From: Nocardia salmonicida NBRC 13393
Lineage (GTDB): Bacteria; Actinomycetota; Actinomycetes; Mycobacteriales; Mycobacteriaceae
DNA length: 64,000 bases
Assembly: GCF_001613085.1 (NCBI RefSeq)
Contig: NZ_BDBR01000023.1
Location: forward strand, 62,001 to 126,000
Direction of reading: 5' to 3'
Shown: positions 50,073-58,477 of the stretch, in pieces
How the letters are laid out: each line of letters opens with the position of its first letter
Position numbering within the stretch: the stretch's first letter is position 1
Notes under the pieces: model-generated
Databases searched by the model: none
Told to the model about the DNA's origin: nothing
Seen by the model: the letters and a program-made list of their open reading frames with translations, nothing else
Translations under genes and position numbers: made by a program

Positions 50073-50268
50073 TTCATGACAGTTTCCGTGCAGTGGTGCC
50101 AGGTGTTCTCGTGATGCTCGTCGAACCTGCAGGGAATCGGCGTCGAGCATCCACTCGGCATGCCCGGCGTCACCTCGATGGGTATCGCGGATCCCGGAAG
50201 CCTCGCGGTTCGACTGGAGCGAAAGACATGTTGGACAGGGTTACCGTTCACTTCGAGACCGCGCCGCG
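50073..50268 (+). other. Short possibly degraded coding sequence before the MarR gene
   Basis: Fragments in different frames read like pieces of one small protein: MTVSVQWCQVFS then stop, GMPGVTSMGIADPGSLAVRL, and MLDRVTVHFETAPR ending at TGA 50271. The last overlaps the MarR start as ATGA. It may be the remains of a VOC/glyoxalase-type gene once co-transcribed with the regulator. Weak evidence. Confidence 0.25.
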
Positions 50269-50721
50269 ATGAGCCGACCCCTGACAGACGACGAAGTCGA
50301 CGCCTGGAATTCCTTGGCCAGCGTAGTGGCATTGATGGCACCTGAGCTCGAAACACGGCTGCGACGAAAGTGCGGGCTCAACCACATCCAATACCGTGTT
50401 CTGGAACTGCTGTACGCCCAACCTGGACGACGCCAGCGCATGATCCTGTTAGCAGAAGCAACCGATGCGTCGATCTCGCGAATGTCGCACGTCGTCGCCA
50501 AACTCGAACGGGCTGGACTGCTGACCCGCGGCAACGATACCGGCAGGTACGTCGGGCTTACCGACGCCGGTCTCGACGCATTTACCGACGCGGTACCGCA
50601 TTACATCATCGCTGTGCGTCAACTGCTGCTCGACGCCTGGTCAACACCTGAACTCACGCGCCAGTTCGCGGCCATGACGGCTGACCTCGCACGCCACCTC
50701 AAATCACGCAACCCGAGTTGA
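50269..50721 (+). CDS. MarR-family transcriptional regulator
   Basis: A 150-residue regulator with the MarR winged helix: QYRVLELLYAQPGRRQRMILLAEATDASISRMSHVVAKLERAGLL at residues ~41-85, then the wing (RGNDTGRYVGLTDAG) and a C-terminal dimerisation helix. The ATG at 50269 overlaps a short upstream frame as ATGA and has no obvious ribosome-binding site of its own, so it may be translated by coupling. The neighbour it controls is not clear because the surrounding genes are degraded. Confidence 0.88.
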   Translation: MSRPLTDDEVDAWNSLASVVALMAPELETRLRRKCGLNHIQYRVLELLYAQPGRRQRMILLAEATDASISRMSHVVAKLERAGLLTRGNDTGRYVGLTDAGLDAFTDAVPHYIIAVRQLLLDAWSTPELTRQFAAMTADLARHLKSRNPS

Positions 50722-51060
50722 GAACACCGAGCGGGCGCGCATCGGACACCTTTCGTGCTCCGAGGGCTCCGAATTCCAGTGATGTCCAAGCCGTGACGTC
50801 GAGTTGACGGCATCGAAGTCCTGCCACTGACTGAGACCGGCCACCTGGTCAGACCTGGATATCCATGAAGCGAGTCGTCCTACATGTCTTGCGACTATCT
50901 TCGGCCGGTACCACGGCTGCGGTCACGATGTCTTGTGGTGGCTCGCCCGCACCATCAGTTCGATGTGGTCTCCCAGCTGGCTGGGCCGGCGTTTGGAGTA
51001 ACTGCTGGCGACGACCGAACTCATCGACGGTCGCCGGGCGTCTACCGCGGACCGAGATCG
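50722..51060. other. Non-coding or degraded stretch
   Basis: No gene I can support in these 339 bases on either strand, and no strong hairpin. It lies between the MarR gene and a truncated methyltransferase and may be decayed sequence. Confidence 0.4.
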
Positions 51061-51593
51061 TCAGTCGCGCACAGCGTGGAGGATGTGCAGGCCGGAAGGT
51101 GTTGTGTCGCAATGGCGCACGGCGAGGCCCGCCCTGTGGCACTGGTCGATCAGCCACTGCTGCGGCAGGCGAAGTTTTGGGTAGCACCCGGTGGTCAGCT
51201 GCCAGGCGCCCGCACGGCGGGTATGTAGGAGGTCGTGAACCATCACCGTGCTCTCATCGATGTAGTCGAGAAAACAAGTGAGTATCCGGTCGTCGGTCTC
51301 GCGGACCGGAACGAAGCGGTCCAGGCCGCGCCGTTCCCCGCTCAGGTCGCGGTAGGTGACCACGAAACTCCCGCCCGGGTGCAGGGCCCCAGCGACGTCG
51401 GTGATCAGCTGCCGCACGTCGGCCCGGTTCGGCAGGTGAGGCAGGGTGTCACCCATACAGACCACGGCGGTGACTGTGCCGGGATCGACGAGGCGGGGCA
51501 GGGCATCGCGGAGATCGGCATGGACGGTGCGGATGGAGTGGCCCACGCCATGGCGGCCGGCGTGGTCTCGCAGCTCGTTCAGGAGATCGATGG
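51061..51593 (-). pseudogene. Class I SAM methyltransferase, 5'-truncated
   Basis: The C-terminal two thirds of a small methyltransferase is clear: VHADLRDALPRL, VVCMGDTLPHL, DVAGALHPGGSFVVTYRDL and a 60-residue C-terminal part to LHILHAVRD. The SAM-binding motif I (D-x-G-x-G) that should come first is missing. The frame shows homology up to SIDLLNELRDH at about 51593 and then runs into a regulator on the other strand. The only start codon left is GTG 51546, so no working enzyme is expected. Confidence 0.7.
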
Positions 51594-52202
51594 ACCCTGC
51601 CGCTGGTGCGCGAGCTGTTGCTCGGGTCGCATCGGTTCAACGACATTCATCGCGGGCTGCCCGGCATCAGCCGCACCCTGCTGTCTGCCCGGCTGCGTCG
51701 GTTGCAGGGCATCGGGCTGGTAACCCGGATGGCCGACGCCGACGGGCGACCCGAGTATCGGCTCACTCAGGCCGGAGCCGCGCTCGAACCCTTGATATGG
51801 CAGCTCGGTGATTGGGCGCGACGATGGCATTTCGGGGACCCTCGGCCCGAGCAACTCGACACCGGCTGGGTACTGTGGCGACTGCGGCAGTTCGTTCGCA
51901 CCGAATACCTTCCCGCCCAGCGTGTTTCGATCGAGTTCATCCTCGACGATCCCAGCGGGGCCGAGGAACACGGCTGGCTGGTACTCGCTCGGCATGATGT
52001 CAGCGCCTGCTTGCGCCACCCCGGGTACGACACCGATCTGTGGGTTACCACCGAACTCGGTGAGTTGCACCGCTTGGTGGCCGGGACCTCCAGCCTCGAT
52101 GACGCTTTCCGCACGGGCCGTTTCCGCATACACGGCGAGCCCGGTCTCGTTGCCGGATTCTCCAGCTGGTTCGATTGGCGCACAACGATATCCGATGCGT
52201 AG
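51585..52202 (+). pseudogene. HxlR-type regulator with SCP2-like domain, 5'-truncated
   Basis: The frame matches HxlR proteins from GDRWTLPLVRELLLG (51585 onward) through the winged helix (FNDIHRGLPGISRTLLSARLRRL) and into a C-terminal SCP2-like domain of ~110 residues, a combination known in actinobacteria. The first ~20-25 residues, including the HxlR cysteine, are absent. The first start codons in frame (GTG 51606 and later) lie inside the DNA-binding domain. It is joined head-to-head with the truncated methyltransferase. Confidence 0.7.
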
Positions 52203-52363
52203 GAAGCTGGCAGGACAGTCCGACGATAGCTGCGCGAGAGCGGTCAGTCCTGCGATTCGCATGGTCCGGTGGTCCTTGCATCGGTGTGGTCAGTCCCGGC
52301 ACTCGACCGGGAACCGCGTGAAGCGGTAGCGTTCCACAGTTTCCGCGGGGCCGGTACCCCGAA

Positions 52364-52386
52364 AACCCAGGGCTTGACCCTGGGTT
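52364..52386. repeat. Perfect 9-base inverted repeat
   Basis: AACCCAGGG (52364-52372), a 5-base loop and CCCTGGGTT (52378-52386) form a perfect hairpin with no T run. It lies within the minus-strand frame described for this gap. Confidence 0.6.
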
Positions 52387-52564
52387 CCCGCAGCGGCGTA
52401 CTCCGCGTAGGCGGGTGGCAATGATCGCCGGACCCTACTCCGGCCGCGTCGGGTCCGGGGTACTCCTTCCTCTTCCTTGCCGAGCACGCCGCACCCCACC
52501 ACGTCCGCACCATGCCCCCGGTTCAGCCACAGGATGCAACAACGGCTGATCGCACGACGATTCG

Positions 52565-52608
52565 AACGAAAGCTCCTGGGAGCCTTCGGGTTCCCGGGAG
52601 ATTTCGTT
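52565..52608. terminator. Long stem-loop with UUCG loop
   Basis: Two 20-base arms (52565-52584 and 52589-52608) pair at 17 positions around TTCG, giving the exceptionally stable C-UUCG-G tetraloop in RNA. It is probably a terminator for one of the flanking transcripts, or a structured element of its own. Confidence 0.55.
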
Positions 52609-52647
52609 GTCGGTGGGTTTGGTTGATCGGCGCAGTAGGCTCCGTGC

Positions 52648-53057
52648 ATGCTCGACGAAACCGACTCCCCGAGAACCGAGTTGGAGCATCGATTGCGGCT
52701 CGCGCTGACCAGTCACCCGACCTTCGAGGTCCGGTCGGTCGGGCAGCGTGAACTTTGTATCGCCCGGCCGTACACCAGGAACGAACTCCCTATTCCTTCA
52801 CCGTGATCCTCGAGGAGAAGCGCCGCTTCGCCCGAACCTTCGAACACTGGTGGCCAACCGAAGGTGGTACGCCGTTTCGACGCGATCAGGATCGAGAACA
52901 GCCGGTGCGGGACCTCATCGCGGCTGAATTGGCAGAGTTGGGCTGGAAGCCGGGGCGTAGCGCTGTGGGATGGATGATCGCGGTGCTGTCGCAAGCCGCT
53001 TGGGCCGTCTTGTTTCTGGTTGTGTCCACGGTGGCGCTGATCTACTTCACTCACTGA
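52648..53057 (+). pseudogene. Hypothetical protein with C-terminal membrane helix, frameshifted
   Basis: From ATG 52648 the frame reads MLDETDSPRTELEHRLRLAL to about RPYTRNELP and stops at 52801. The frame shifted by one base continues smoothly with PYSFTVILEEKRRF and ends at 53057 in a membrane helix (AVLFLVVSTVALIYF). Joined, they make about 136 residues with a charged soluble part and a tail anchor. A single-base change around 52782-52795 is the simplest explanation. Family not recognised. Confidence 0.55.
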
Positions 53058-53218
53058 CCTCCTGAAGTGGCGGCGCCAAGAGGGCACATTCGACAAACGC
53101 GGGGTTTGTCGGTCCAGCGTTCGCGTGGTCTGGGCGCTGATCAATGGTGTACCAAGGGCGCGGCGCTGTGACCTGCGGCGTGTCGAGTATCCGGCTGATC
53201 GCCAGGTACCGTTGGGCG

Positions 53219-54022
53219 GTGAACCCAGCTGATGTGCGACTCCTGAAAGACGGCGATCTCGAGACCCGCGAGGACAATCTGCGGCTCCTGCTCGTGCGGG
53301 CTGAGGACGGCGACACATCCGCCAAGGAGACATTGCGCGCGCTCGTGCGTGACTATCCCGATTACCACCGGTCGCTCTACAGCAGGGCATTGAACCGGGC
53401 GGAGGTCTTCGGTGACGACACCCTGCGCGAGCCTCTGCTCGCGTCCCTCGCCGACACCCGCTACAACTGCCAGGCGTGGGCCGCGATGGGCTGCGCGGCC
53501 CTCGGCATCCAGGAGGCGGTTCCCGGCTTGGTCGCGATGCTGGATCACCCACAGGACATTGCCCGAGACCAGGCGGTGATCGCCCTCGGCGTACTCGGCG
53601 ACGAATCGGTGGTCCCGGTGCTCGCGCCCCTGCTGCAGGACTCGATCAGCGGAATGCGCGAGCGCGCCGCCGAAGCGCTCGGCATGATCGGCGGCGACGC
53701 GGCGCTGGCCGCACTCTGGGACGAATTCGAGAATCGCCGCTACTACCGCATCGGCTACATCGCCAGCGCGTTGTCGGAATTCGCCCCGGACATCATCCCG
53801 AGGCTGATCGAGGCGGCCGCGGGCGACGATCCCGACAAGCGCTACTGGGCGGCCGTCGCCCTCGGTTCGACCGGCGACGATCGCGCCGTGCCGACACTGG
53901 AACGACTGATGGCCAACGATCGTGGCTCCACCGTCTTCGACGGCATGGTCAGCGTCGCCGCGAAGAAGGGCCTGCGCACGCTACGCCGCATCCAAGCCGC
54001 GATCGCGGCCCGCGAATCCTGA
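53219..54022 (+). CDS. HEAT-repeat protein
   Basis: A 267-residue all-helical repeat protein if it starts at GTG 53219; an upstream ATG at 53144 would add 25 less typical residues. From about residue 75 it is built of HEAT/PBS-lyase type repeats such as IARDQAVIALGVLGDESVV and GMRERAAEALGMIGGDAAL, spaced about 30 residues apart. Such proteins act as binding scaffolds. Partner and role are unknown, and no membrane segment or catalytic motif is seen. It may be grouped with the two small genes downstream. Confidence 0.85.
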   Translation: MNPADVRLLKDGDLETREDNLRLLLVRAEDGDTSAKETLRALVRDYPDYHRSLYSRALNRAEVFGDDTLREPLLASLADTRYNCQAWAAMGCAALGIQEAVPGLVAMLDHPQDIARDQAVIALGVLGDESVVPVLAPLLQDSISGMRERAAEALGMIGGDAALAALWDEFENRRYYRIGYIASALSEFAPDIIPRLIEAAAGDDPDKRYWAAVALGSTGDDRAVPTLERLMANDRGSTVFDGMVSVAAKKGLRTLRRIQAAIAARES

Positions 54023-54069
54023 GCGCGCAGCCCGGGAGAGTTGTCGGTGCCTGACGATAGTCTCGTCCG

Positions 54070-54372
54070 GTGTCAGTGAATATCGATGTCGCCCTGACTG
54101 TTCGGGGGCTCGCGAACGAACGCGAGTGGGTGGGGATGACCGACTTGCTCGTCGAGGTCTTCAAGGACGAGCGACTCGAGGACGAGGTCTTCGTCTGGAT
54201 GGAGGAGACCGCGGACGGTCTGTTCGTCCGCGCGAAATCGGACTACCCGGTGATCTTCAGCGGATTCTTCCGCTGGAGTGGGGCTTTCGAAGATCGCCTC
54301 ACCCGCCGGGTGGCAGCACTCGTCCCGCAGGCCCGCGTGGCTTTCGACTGGGGGTATCCGGATGAAGAGTGA
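54070..54372 (+). CDS. Small acidic hypothetical protein
   Basis: A 100-residue soluble acidic protein from GTG 54070 with no strong ribosome-binding site. It begins MSVNIDVALTVRGLANEREW and ends in RVAFDWGYPDEE. No family recognised. Its size, acidity and the overlapping partner gene resemble immunity-protein or small stress-protein pairs, but no toxin gene is nearby. It overlaps the next gene by 11 bases, so the two are co-translated. Confidence 0.65.
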   Translation: MSVNIDVALTVRGLANEREWVGMTDLLVEVFKDERLEDEVFVWMEETADGLFVRAKSDYPVIFSGFFRWSGAFEDRLTRRVAALVPQARVAFDWGYPDEE

Positions 54373-54748
54373 CGAAACCGGCCGCGAGTGGACCGACGTA
54401 CTACCGGACACAGCGCCGACGATCCACCGAAACCTGGACGTGACGGTCGGTGAGCGCACCCTGACCACACTCACCCGCACCCAACTCGGCTATTGGATCA
54501 GCAAACTGAAATACAGTCGCGGCGGCTCGTTCATGACGGTATCCCGTCCCGACCACCCCGAATTCATCCAGACCTACCGTCACAGCGACACCGACTACTA
54601 CCTCGAGATCCGCTCACCCGATTCCCTCGACGAGTTGGCATCAACGACCGTGCGAGACGGTGAAACGGTCGCTGACTTCATCTGGGAGTGGTTGGAGCGC
54701 AAGGGAAATCGCCTGGACGCGCTGCAATGGGAGCGGCGCACGATCTAG
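54362..54748 (+). CDS. Hypothetical protein, possibly immunity-type
   Basis: A 128-residue soluble protein from ATG 54362, inside the end of the previous gene. The middle (YSRGGSFMTVSRPDHPEFIQT, then SDTDYYLEIRSPDSLDELAS) recalls the layout of Imm1-like immunity proteins, with a strand-rich core and a C-terminal helix that ends in tryptophans (FIWEWLERKGNRLDALQWER). I am not certain of this. It is coupled with the 100-residue gene before it. Confidence 0.65.
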   Translation: MKSDETGREWTDVLPDTAPTIHRNLDVTVGERTLTTLTRTQLGYWISKLKYSRGGSFMTVSRPDHPEFIQTYRHSDTDYYLEIRSPDSLDELASTTVRDGETVADFIWEWLERKGNRLDALQWERRTI

Positions 54749-54854
54749 GAAATCGCGCGGTATGTCCGCGAGAACGGCACTCGGCGTCCGTCCTGAACAG
54801 GTGACTCGCGGTGCTGGTGGCCGAAACCGCGACGTGCTCTCGTACGGTGGTGGC

Positions 54855-56228
54855 ATGGGCGGACGGATGGTGGTTGTCGGTGCGGATGCGACAGGGATGG
54901 CGGCGGCGTCGCAGGCGCGGAGGTTGCGCGATGTCGGTGAGCTCGAGATCGTGGTGTTCGAGAAGGGCAACCACTCCTCGTACTCGGCGTGCGGGATTCC
55001 GTACTGGGTGGCCGGGGATGTTCCCGGTGCCGATGATCTGATCGCGCGGTCGGTGGCCGAACACCGCGCTCGTGATATCGATCTGCGGATGCGGACCGAG
55101 GTGACCGAGATCGACCCGGTGGGGCGACGGGTGCTTTCTCGCGATCTCGACACCGGTGCGCAGGGGTGGACGGGTTACGACCAGCTCGTGCTGGCCACCG
55201 GTGCGACGCCGGTTCGCCCGCCACTACCCGGTATCGACGCCGAGGGCGTGTACGGCGTGCAGACCCTCGATGACGGGCAGGCGCTCATCGACGGGCTGGA
55301 GTCGGCGACCGGACGGGAAGCCGTCGTGGTGGGTGCGGGGTATATCGGTGTCGAGATGGCTGAGGCGTTGGTGCGTCGGGGATTCGAGGTCACCATGATC
55401 ACCCGAGCCGCTGAACCCATGTCCACGCTGGACTCGGACATGGGCGCGCTCGTGCGAAAAGCCATGGAGGGGATGGGAATACGGATCATCCGTGACGTCG
55501 AGGTGACCGGCATGCGGACGGCCGCGGATGGCAAGGTCTGTGCGGTCACCACCGCCGATACCGAGTACCCGGCCGCTGTGGTCGTGCTGGGGATCGGCGT
55601 ACGTCCGGCGACTGATCTCGCCCGTCAGGCAGGGCTTCCGCTGGGCGAGAGCGATGGTCTGCTCACCGATCTCGCCCAGCGCGTGCGTGGGTACGACGAC
55701 ATCTGGGCCGGTGGTGATTGTGTGGAGGTACTGGACCTGGTGTCGGGCACGCTCCGTCACATCCCGCTCGGGACCCACGCCAACAAGCACGGGCAGGTGA
55801 TCGGATCGGGCGTCGGTGGCGGTTATGCCACCTTCCCAGGTGTGGTCGGCACGGCGGTGAGCAAAGTGTGTGACCTGGAGGTGGCTCGAACCGGTTTGGG
55901 GGAGAAGGACGCTCGGCGTGCCGGGTTGCAGTTCCACTGCGTCACCATCGAATCCACCGGCCGCGCGGGGTATTTCCCCGGCGCGGAGCCCATGACGGTG
56001 AAGATGCTCGCCGAACGTCGCACCGGTCGCCTGCTCGGTGTGCAGATCGTCGGTCGCGATGGCGCCGCCAAGCGCATCGACATCGCGGCGGTGGCACTCA
56101 CCGCGAGAATGACGGTGGAACAGGTCACCGCCCTCGATCTCGGCTACGCACCACCGTTTTCCCCGGTGTGGGACCCCGTCCTCGTCGCCGCCAGAGCAGC
56201 GGTCCGTGCGGTGGCAGAGGGGCGATGA
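54855..56228 (+). CDS. CoA-disulfide reductase-like FAD/NAD(P) oxidoreductase
   Basis: A 457-residue flavoprotein of the pyridine nucleotide-disulfide family. Near the N-terminus is the FAD loop VVVGADATGMAAASQAR. The single redox cysteine is in SSYSACGIPYWVAG near residue 44, as in CoA-disulfide reductases and NADH oxidases. The NAD(P) loop AVVVGAGYIGVEMAEALVRRG follows near residue 156, and GYDDIWAGGDC binds the FAD ribityl chain. It probably reduces CoA disulfide, another low-molecular-weight disulfide or a persulfide. I chose ATG 54855 because the family starts here and the frame upstream overlaps the previous gene. Confidence 0.88.
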   Translation: MGGRMVVVGADATGMAAASQARRLRDVGELEIVVFEKGNHSSYSACGIPYWVAGDVPGADDLIARSVAEHRARDIDLRMRTEVTEIDPVGRRVLSRDLDTGAQGWTGYDQLVLATGATPVRPPLPGIDAEGVYGVQTLDDGQALIDGLESATGREAVVVGAGYIGVEMAEALVRRGFEVTMITRAAEPMSTLDSDMGALVRKAMEGMGIRIIRDVEVTGMRTAADGKVCAVTTADTEYPAAVVVLGIGVRPATDLARQAGLPLGESDGLLTDLAQRVRGYDDIWAGGDCVEVLDLVSGTLRHIPLGTHANKHGQVIGSGVGGGYATFPGVVGTAVSKVCDLEVARTGLGEKDARRAGLQFHCVTIESTGRAGYFPGAEPMTVKMLAERRTGRLLGVQIVGRDGAAKRIDIAAVALTARMTVEQVTALDLGYAPPFSPVWDPVLVAARAAVRAVAEGR

Positions 56229-56240
56229 CCACCTCGAAAG

Positions 56241-57611
56241 TCACCAGAAGCTGGGTGTGAGGCTCCACGACTCGAACTCTGCCGACAACAGCTCGCGCAG
56301 GGCAGCCCGGGTGGGGAAGCGGTCGGGGTCAGCGCCGGTGACCGCCAAGGTGACCATGTGGCCGTCGGTGGAGAAGGACAGGTTCACGCCTACCTCGACT
56401 CGGCGGAACATGGTGGTGTCGTTGGTGCAGACGACCGGGCGCATGAGTACGGCGGAGGCGTGCTGGCCCGCGAAATCCGCTACGCCGCTGGCAGTTTCAC
56501 CGAGGTTGGTGCACAGGCATTCCGGGGCTTTGGCGGTGCGGGCGAAATGGCGCAGGACGAAGCGGGGGAGGATCATCTGCAACGGTTGTAGGTGTTGCGG
56601 GGCGGGTGTGGTGGCAGGGTCTCGGTAGGCGGTGGCGGCGCGCTTCACGGCGGAGCGGACAGCGGCGAGGTCGATGCGTTCGCCGGTGCGGTAGGTGACC
56701 GAGATCGGCAGACCGGTGGTGGCGTTGGCGCGGGGGTCGTCGGGCGTGCGCATCGAATGGGGGATGTCCACGCGGATGTCGGCGGTGTCGCCGACGCGCC
56801 CGCTGCGACCGAGAATGCCGGCGCCCAGCGCGATCAGGAGCCCGTTCGTGGTGCCGGAATGCCGTGTGGCGGTGGCGTTCCACTCGGCGAGGTCGAGCTG
56901 AACCACCAGGTCGGCCGGTGACCAGTGGGTCGGAAGGGGGAGCGCTGGGAGTGCGGGACGGACGGTGCGGTCCGGCTCGGTGACGCCACGGGTGGCGATC
57001 GCCGCGCGAATTCCCTTCGCGACCGCACGCAGCTGTTTGCCGGCATCGATCACGTTCGCGCTCAACGAGTTCTGCGGTGGTTTGCCCACCAGCTGGCCCG
57101 AACCGGTTGTGAAGTCAGGGCTCTCATCGAGTCGGGCCAGGGCGTCGCCCACGGCGAACAGCACCGCGCCGCCGTCGGATGCCACATGCGAGGTCACCAG
57201 CGACACCAGCGTCCCACCCGCCGTGGTCGGCGCCGCGGACAGCCGCCACACCTGTCCTGTCTCGGGATCGAAGTCGACTCGGCTCTGCGCGAAATACCAG
57301 TCGAGGATCTCCTCGTCGGCGACGGGCACCGGATCCCAGCCCAGCGGCAGCGATTCCGTCGCTGGGAGCCAGTAGGGACGGGCGAACGGAACCCGGGTCG
57401 GTTGCACACGGCGGGCCAGGAAACCCCGGGCCAAGTGGGCGTGGAAGCGGGCGAGCAGCTCGGGGGCCAGTGGCTCGTCGAACCGCCAGGCGAGCTGATT
57501 GACCAGTGCGTTGCCGTAGAGGCTGTGCAGCTTGAGGAACAGGTCGTCGTCGGCGGTGAGCCGGTTGACCGCGACGGGCGCGGTGACGATGGCCGGGGCG
57601 GTGAGCGTCAT
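56241..57611 (-). CDS. Condensation/WS-DGAT-like acyltransferase
   Basis: A 456-residue acyltransferase of the CoA-dependent acyltransferase superfamily. The active-site motif reads SHVASDGG near residue 143: the catalytic His and Asp of H-x3-D-G are present but the usual preceding His is Ser. Late motifs such as CTNLGE and the channel strand VEVGVNLSFSTDG fit condensation/PapA-like folds. It is the last gene of a five-gene block (acyltransferase, glycosyltransferase, ABC ATPase, ABC permease, this), 9 bases after the permease. It probably adds an acyl chain to a sugar or lipid hydroxyl; donor and acceptor are unknown. Confidence 0.82.
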   Translation of the reverse strand: MTLTAPAIVTAPVAVNRLTADDDLFLKLHSLYGNALVNQLAWRFDEPLAPELLARFHAHLARGFLARRVQPTRVPFARPYWLPATESLPLGWDPVPVADEEILDWYFAQSRVDFDPETGQVWRLSAAPTTAGGTLVSLVTSHVASDGGAVLFAVGDALARLDESPDFTTGSGQLVGKPPQNSLSANVIDAGKQLRAVAKGIRAAIATRGVTEPDRTVRPALPALPLPTHWSPADLVVQLDLAEWNATATRHSGTTNGLLIALGAGILGRSGRVGDTADIRVDIPHSMRTPDDPRANATTGLPISVTYRTGERIDLAAVRSAVKRAATAYRDPATTPAPQHLQPLQMILPRFVLRHFARTAKAPECLCTNLGETASGVADFAGQHASAVLMRPVVCTNDTTMFRRVEVGVNLSFSTDGHMVTLAVTGADPDRFPTRAALRELLSAEFESWSLTPSFW

Positions 57612-57620
57612 CAGAACTCC

Positions 57621-58457
57621 TCAGCGAGCACGCAGGGTGCGGACGGTCAGTGGCGCGAAGACGGCGGCGATCACGAGCGAGGCCACCACCGACCAGAGCG
57701 CGTCGGTGCCGACGACACCGTCCTCGGCGAGCCCGCGCACCGCGGACACGAGGTAGGACACCGGGTTGTAGTCGGAGACGTAGCCAAGCCAGGTCGGCAT
57801 CGCCGACTCGGGCACCAGCGCGTTGGAAGCGAAACTCAAGAAGGTGAGCACCAGCATCGACATGCCCTGCACCGCGGCGGGTCTCGACACGATGACTCCG
57901 ATGAACGCGAACAACCAGCTGATCGCGATGGTGGCGAGGACCACGAGCACCGCACCGGCGACGAATCCGACCGGATGATCCGGGCGATAACCCATCGCGA
58001 ACCCGACGATCACCACCGTGGTCGCGGCGATGACATACCGGGTGGCCCCGGCCAGCAGCGCCCCGGCGACCGGCGCCGACCGGGCGATCGGCATGGCGAC
58101 GAACCGATCGAAGACCCCGCACCGAATGTCTTCGGACAGTTGCACTCCGGTGGCGACCGACGAGGTGAGCACGATCTGCACCAGCACGCCGGGAATCAGA
58201 ATCGGCAGGTACGCCTGCGTACTACCCGCGATGGCCGTGCCGAAAATGCTGCCGAACAGCAGCGGCCCCACGATCGGCAGCAGCAGCGCGTCGTAGAGCA
58301 ACTGCGGGCTGTGCCGGAAGGTGAGCAGACCTCGCCACGCCATCATCAGCGACTGGAACAGCGAGGCGCGCATGCTGACATGGGTGATGCGGGGACGGCG
58401 GTCGATCATCGGAGGCGCGGTGTGTTCCACGGCGATCTCGGTGATGGTGGCAGTCAT
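57621..58457 (-). CDS. ABC-2 type transporter permease, DrrB-like
   Basis: A 278-residue membrane protein with six predicted helices and the ABC-2 layout of DrrB proteins, which export daunorubicin in Streptomyces and complex lipids such as phthiocerol dimycocerosate in mycobacteria. The stretch LSEDIRCGVFDRFVAMPIARS is the conserved cytoplasmic loop that contacts the ATPase. It starts 20 bases after the ATPase gene. Its setting among acyltransferase and glycosyltransferase genes points to export of a glycolipid. Confidence 0.92.
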   Translation of the reverse strand: MTATITEIAVEHTAPPMIDRRPRITHVSMRASLFQSLMMAWRGLLTFRHSPQLLYDALLLPIVGPLLFGSIFGTAIAGSTQAYLPILIPGVLVQIVLTSSVATGVQLSEDIRCGVFDRFVAMPIARSAPVAGALLAGATRYVIAATTVVIVGFAMGYRPDHPVGFVAGAVLVVLATIAISWLFAFIGVIVSRPAAVQGMSMLVLTFLSFASNALVPESAMPTWLGYVSDYNPVSYLVSAVRGLAEDGVVGTDALWSVVASLVIAAVFAPLTVRTLRAR

Positions 58458-58477
58458 GGTGGCCTCGGTCTTTCGGA

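Larger units (their letters stand above)
52203..52647. other. Gene-poor stretch with two strong hairpins
   Basis: No intact gene in these 445 bases. On the minus strand a frame ending at about 52297 (last residues TVERYRFTRFPVECRD) looks coding-like but has no recognisable beginning or family. Two long inverted repeats are listed separately. Confidence 0.4.

Noticed and set aside
50849-51281. Frames on both strands beyond the truncated methyltransferase
   Set aside because: Compositional shadows without start signals or any protein family resemblance.
52290-52649. 119-residue minus-strand frame in the gene-poor gap
   Set aside because: The last 40 residues look protein-like, but the beginning runs through a strong hairpin and there is no recognisable family or start, so I noted it only as part of the gap.
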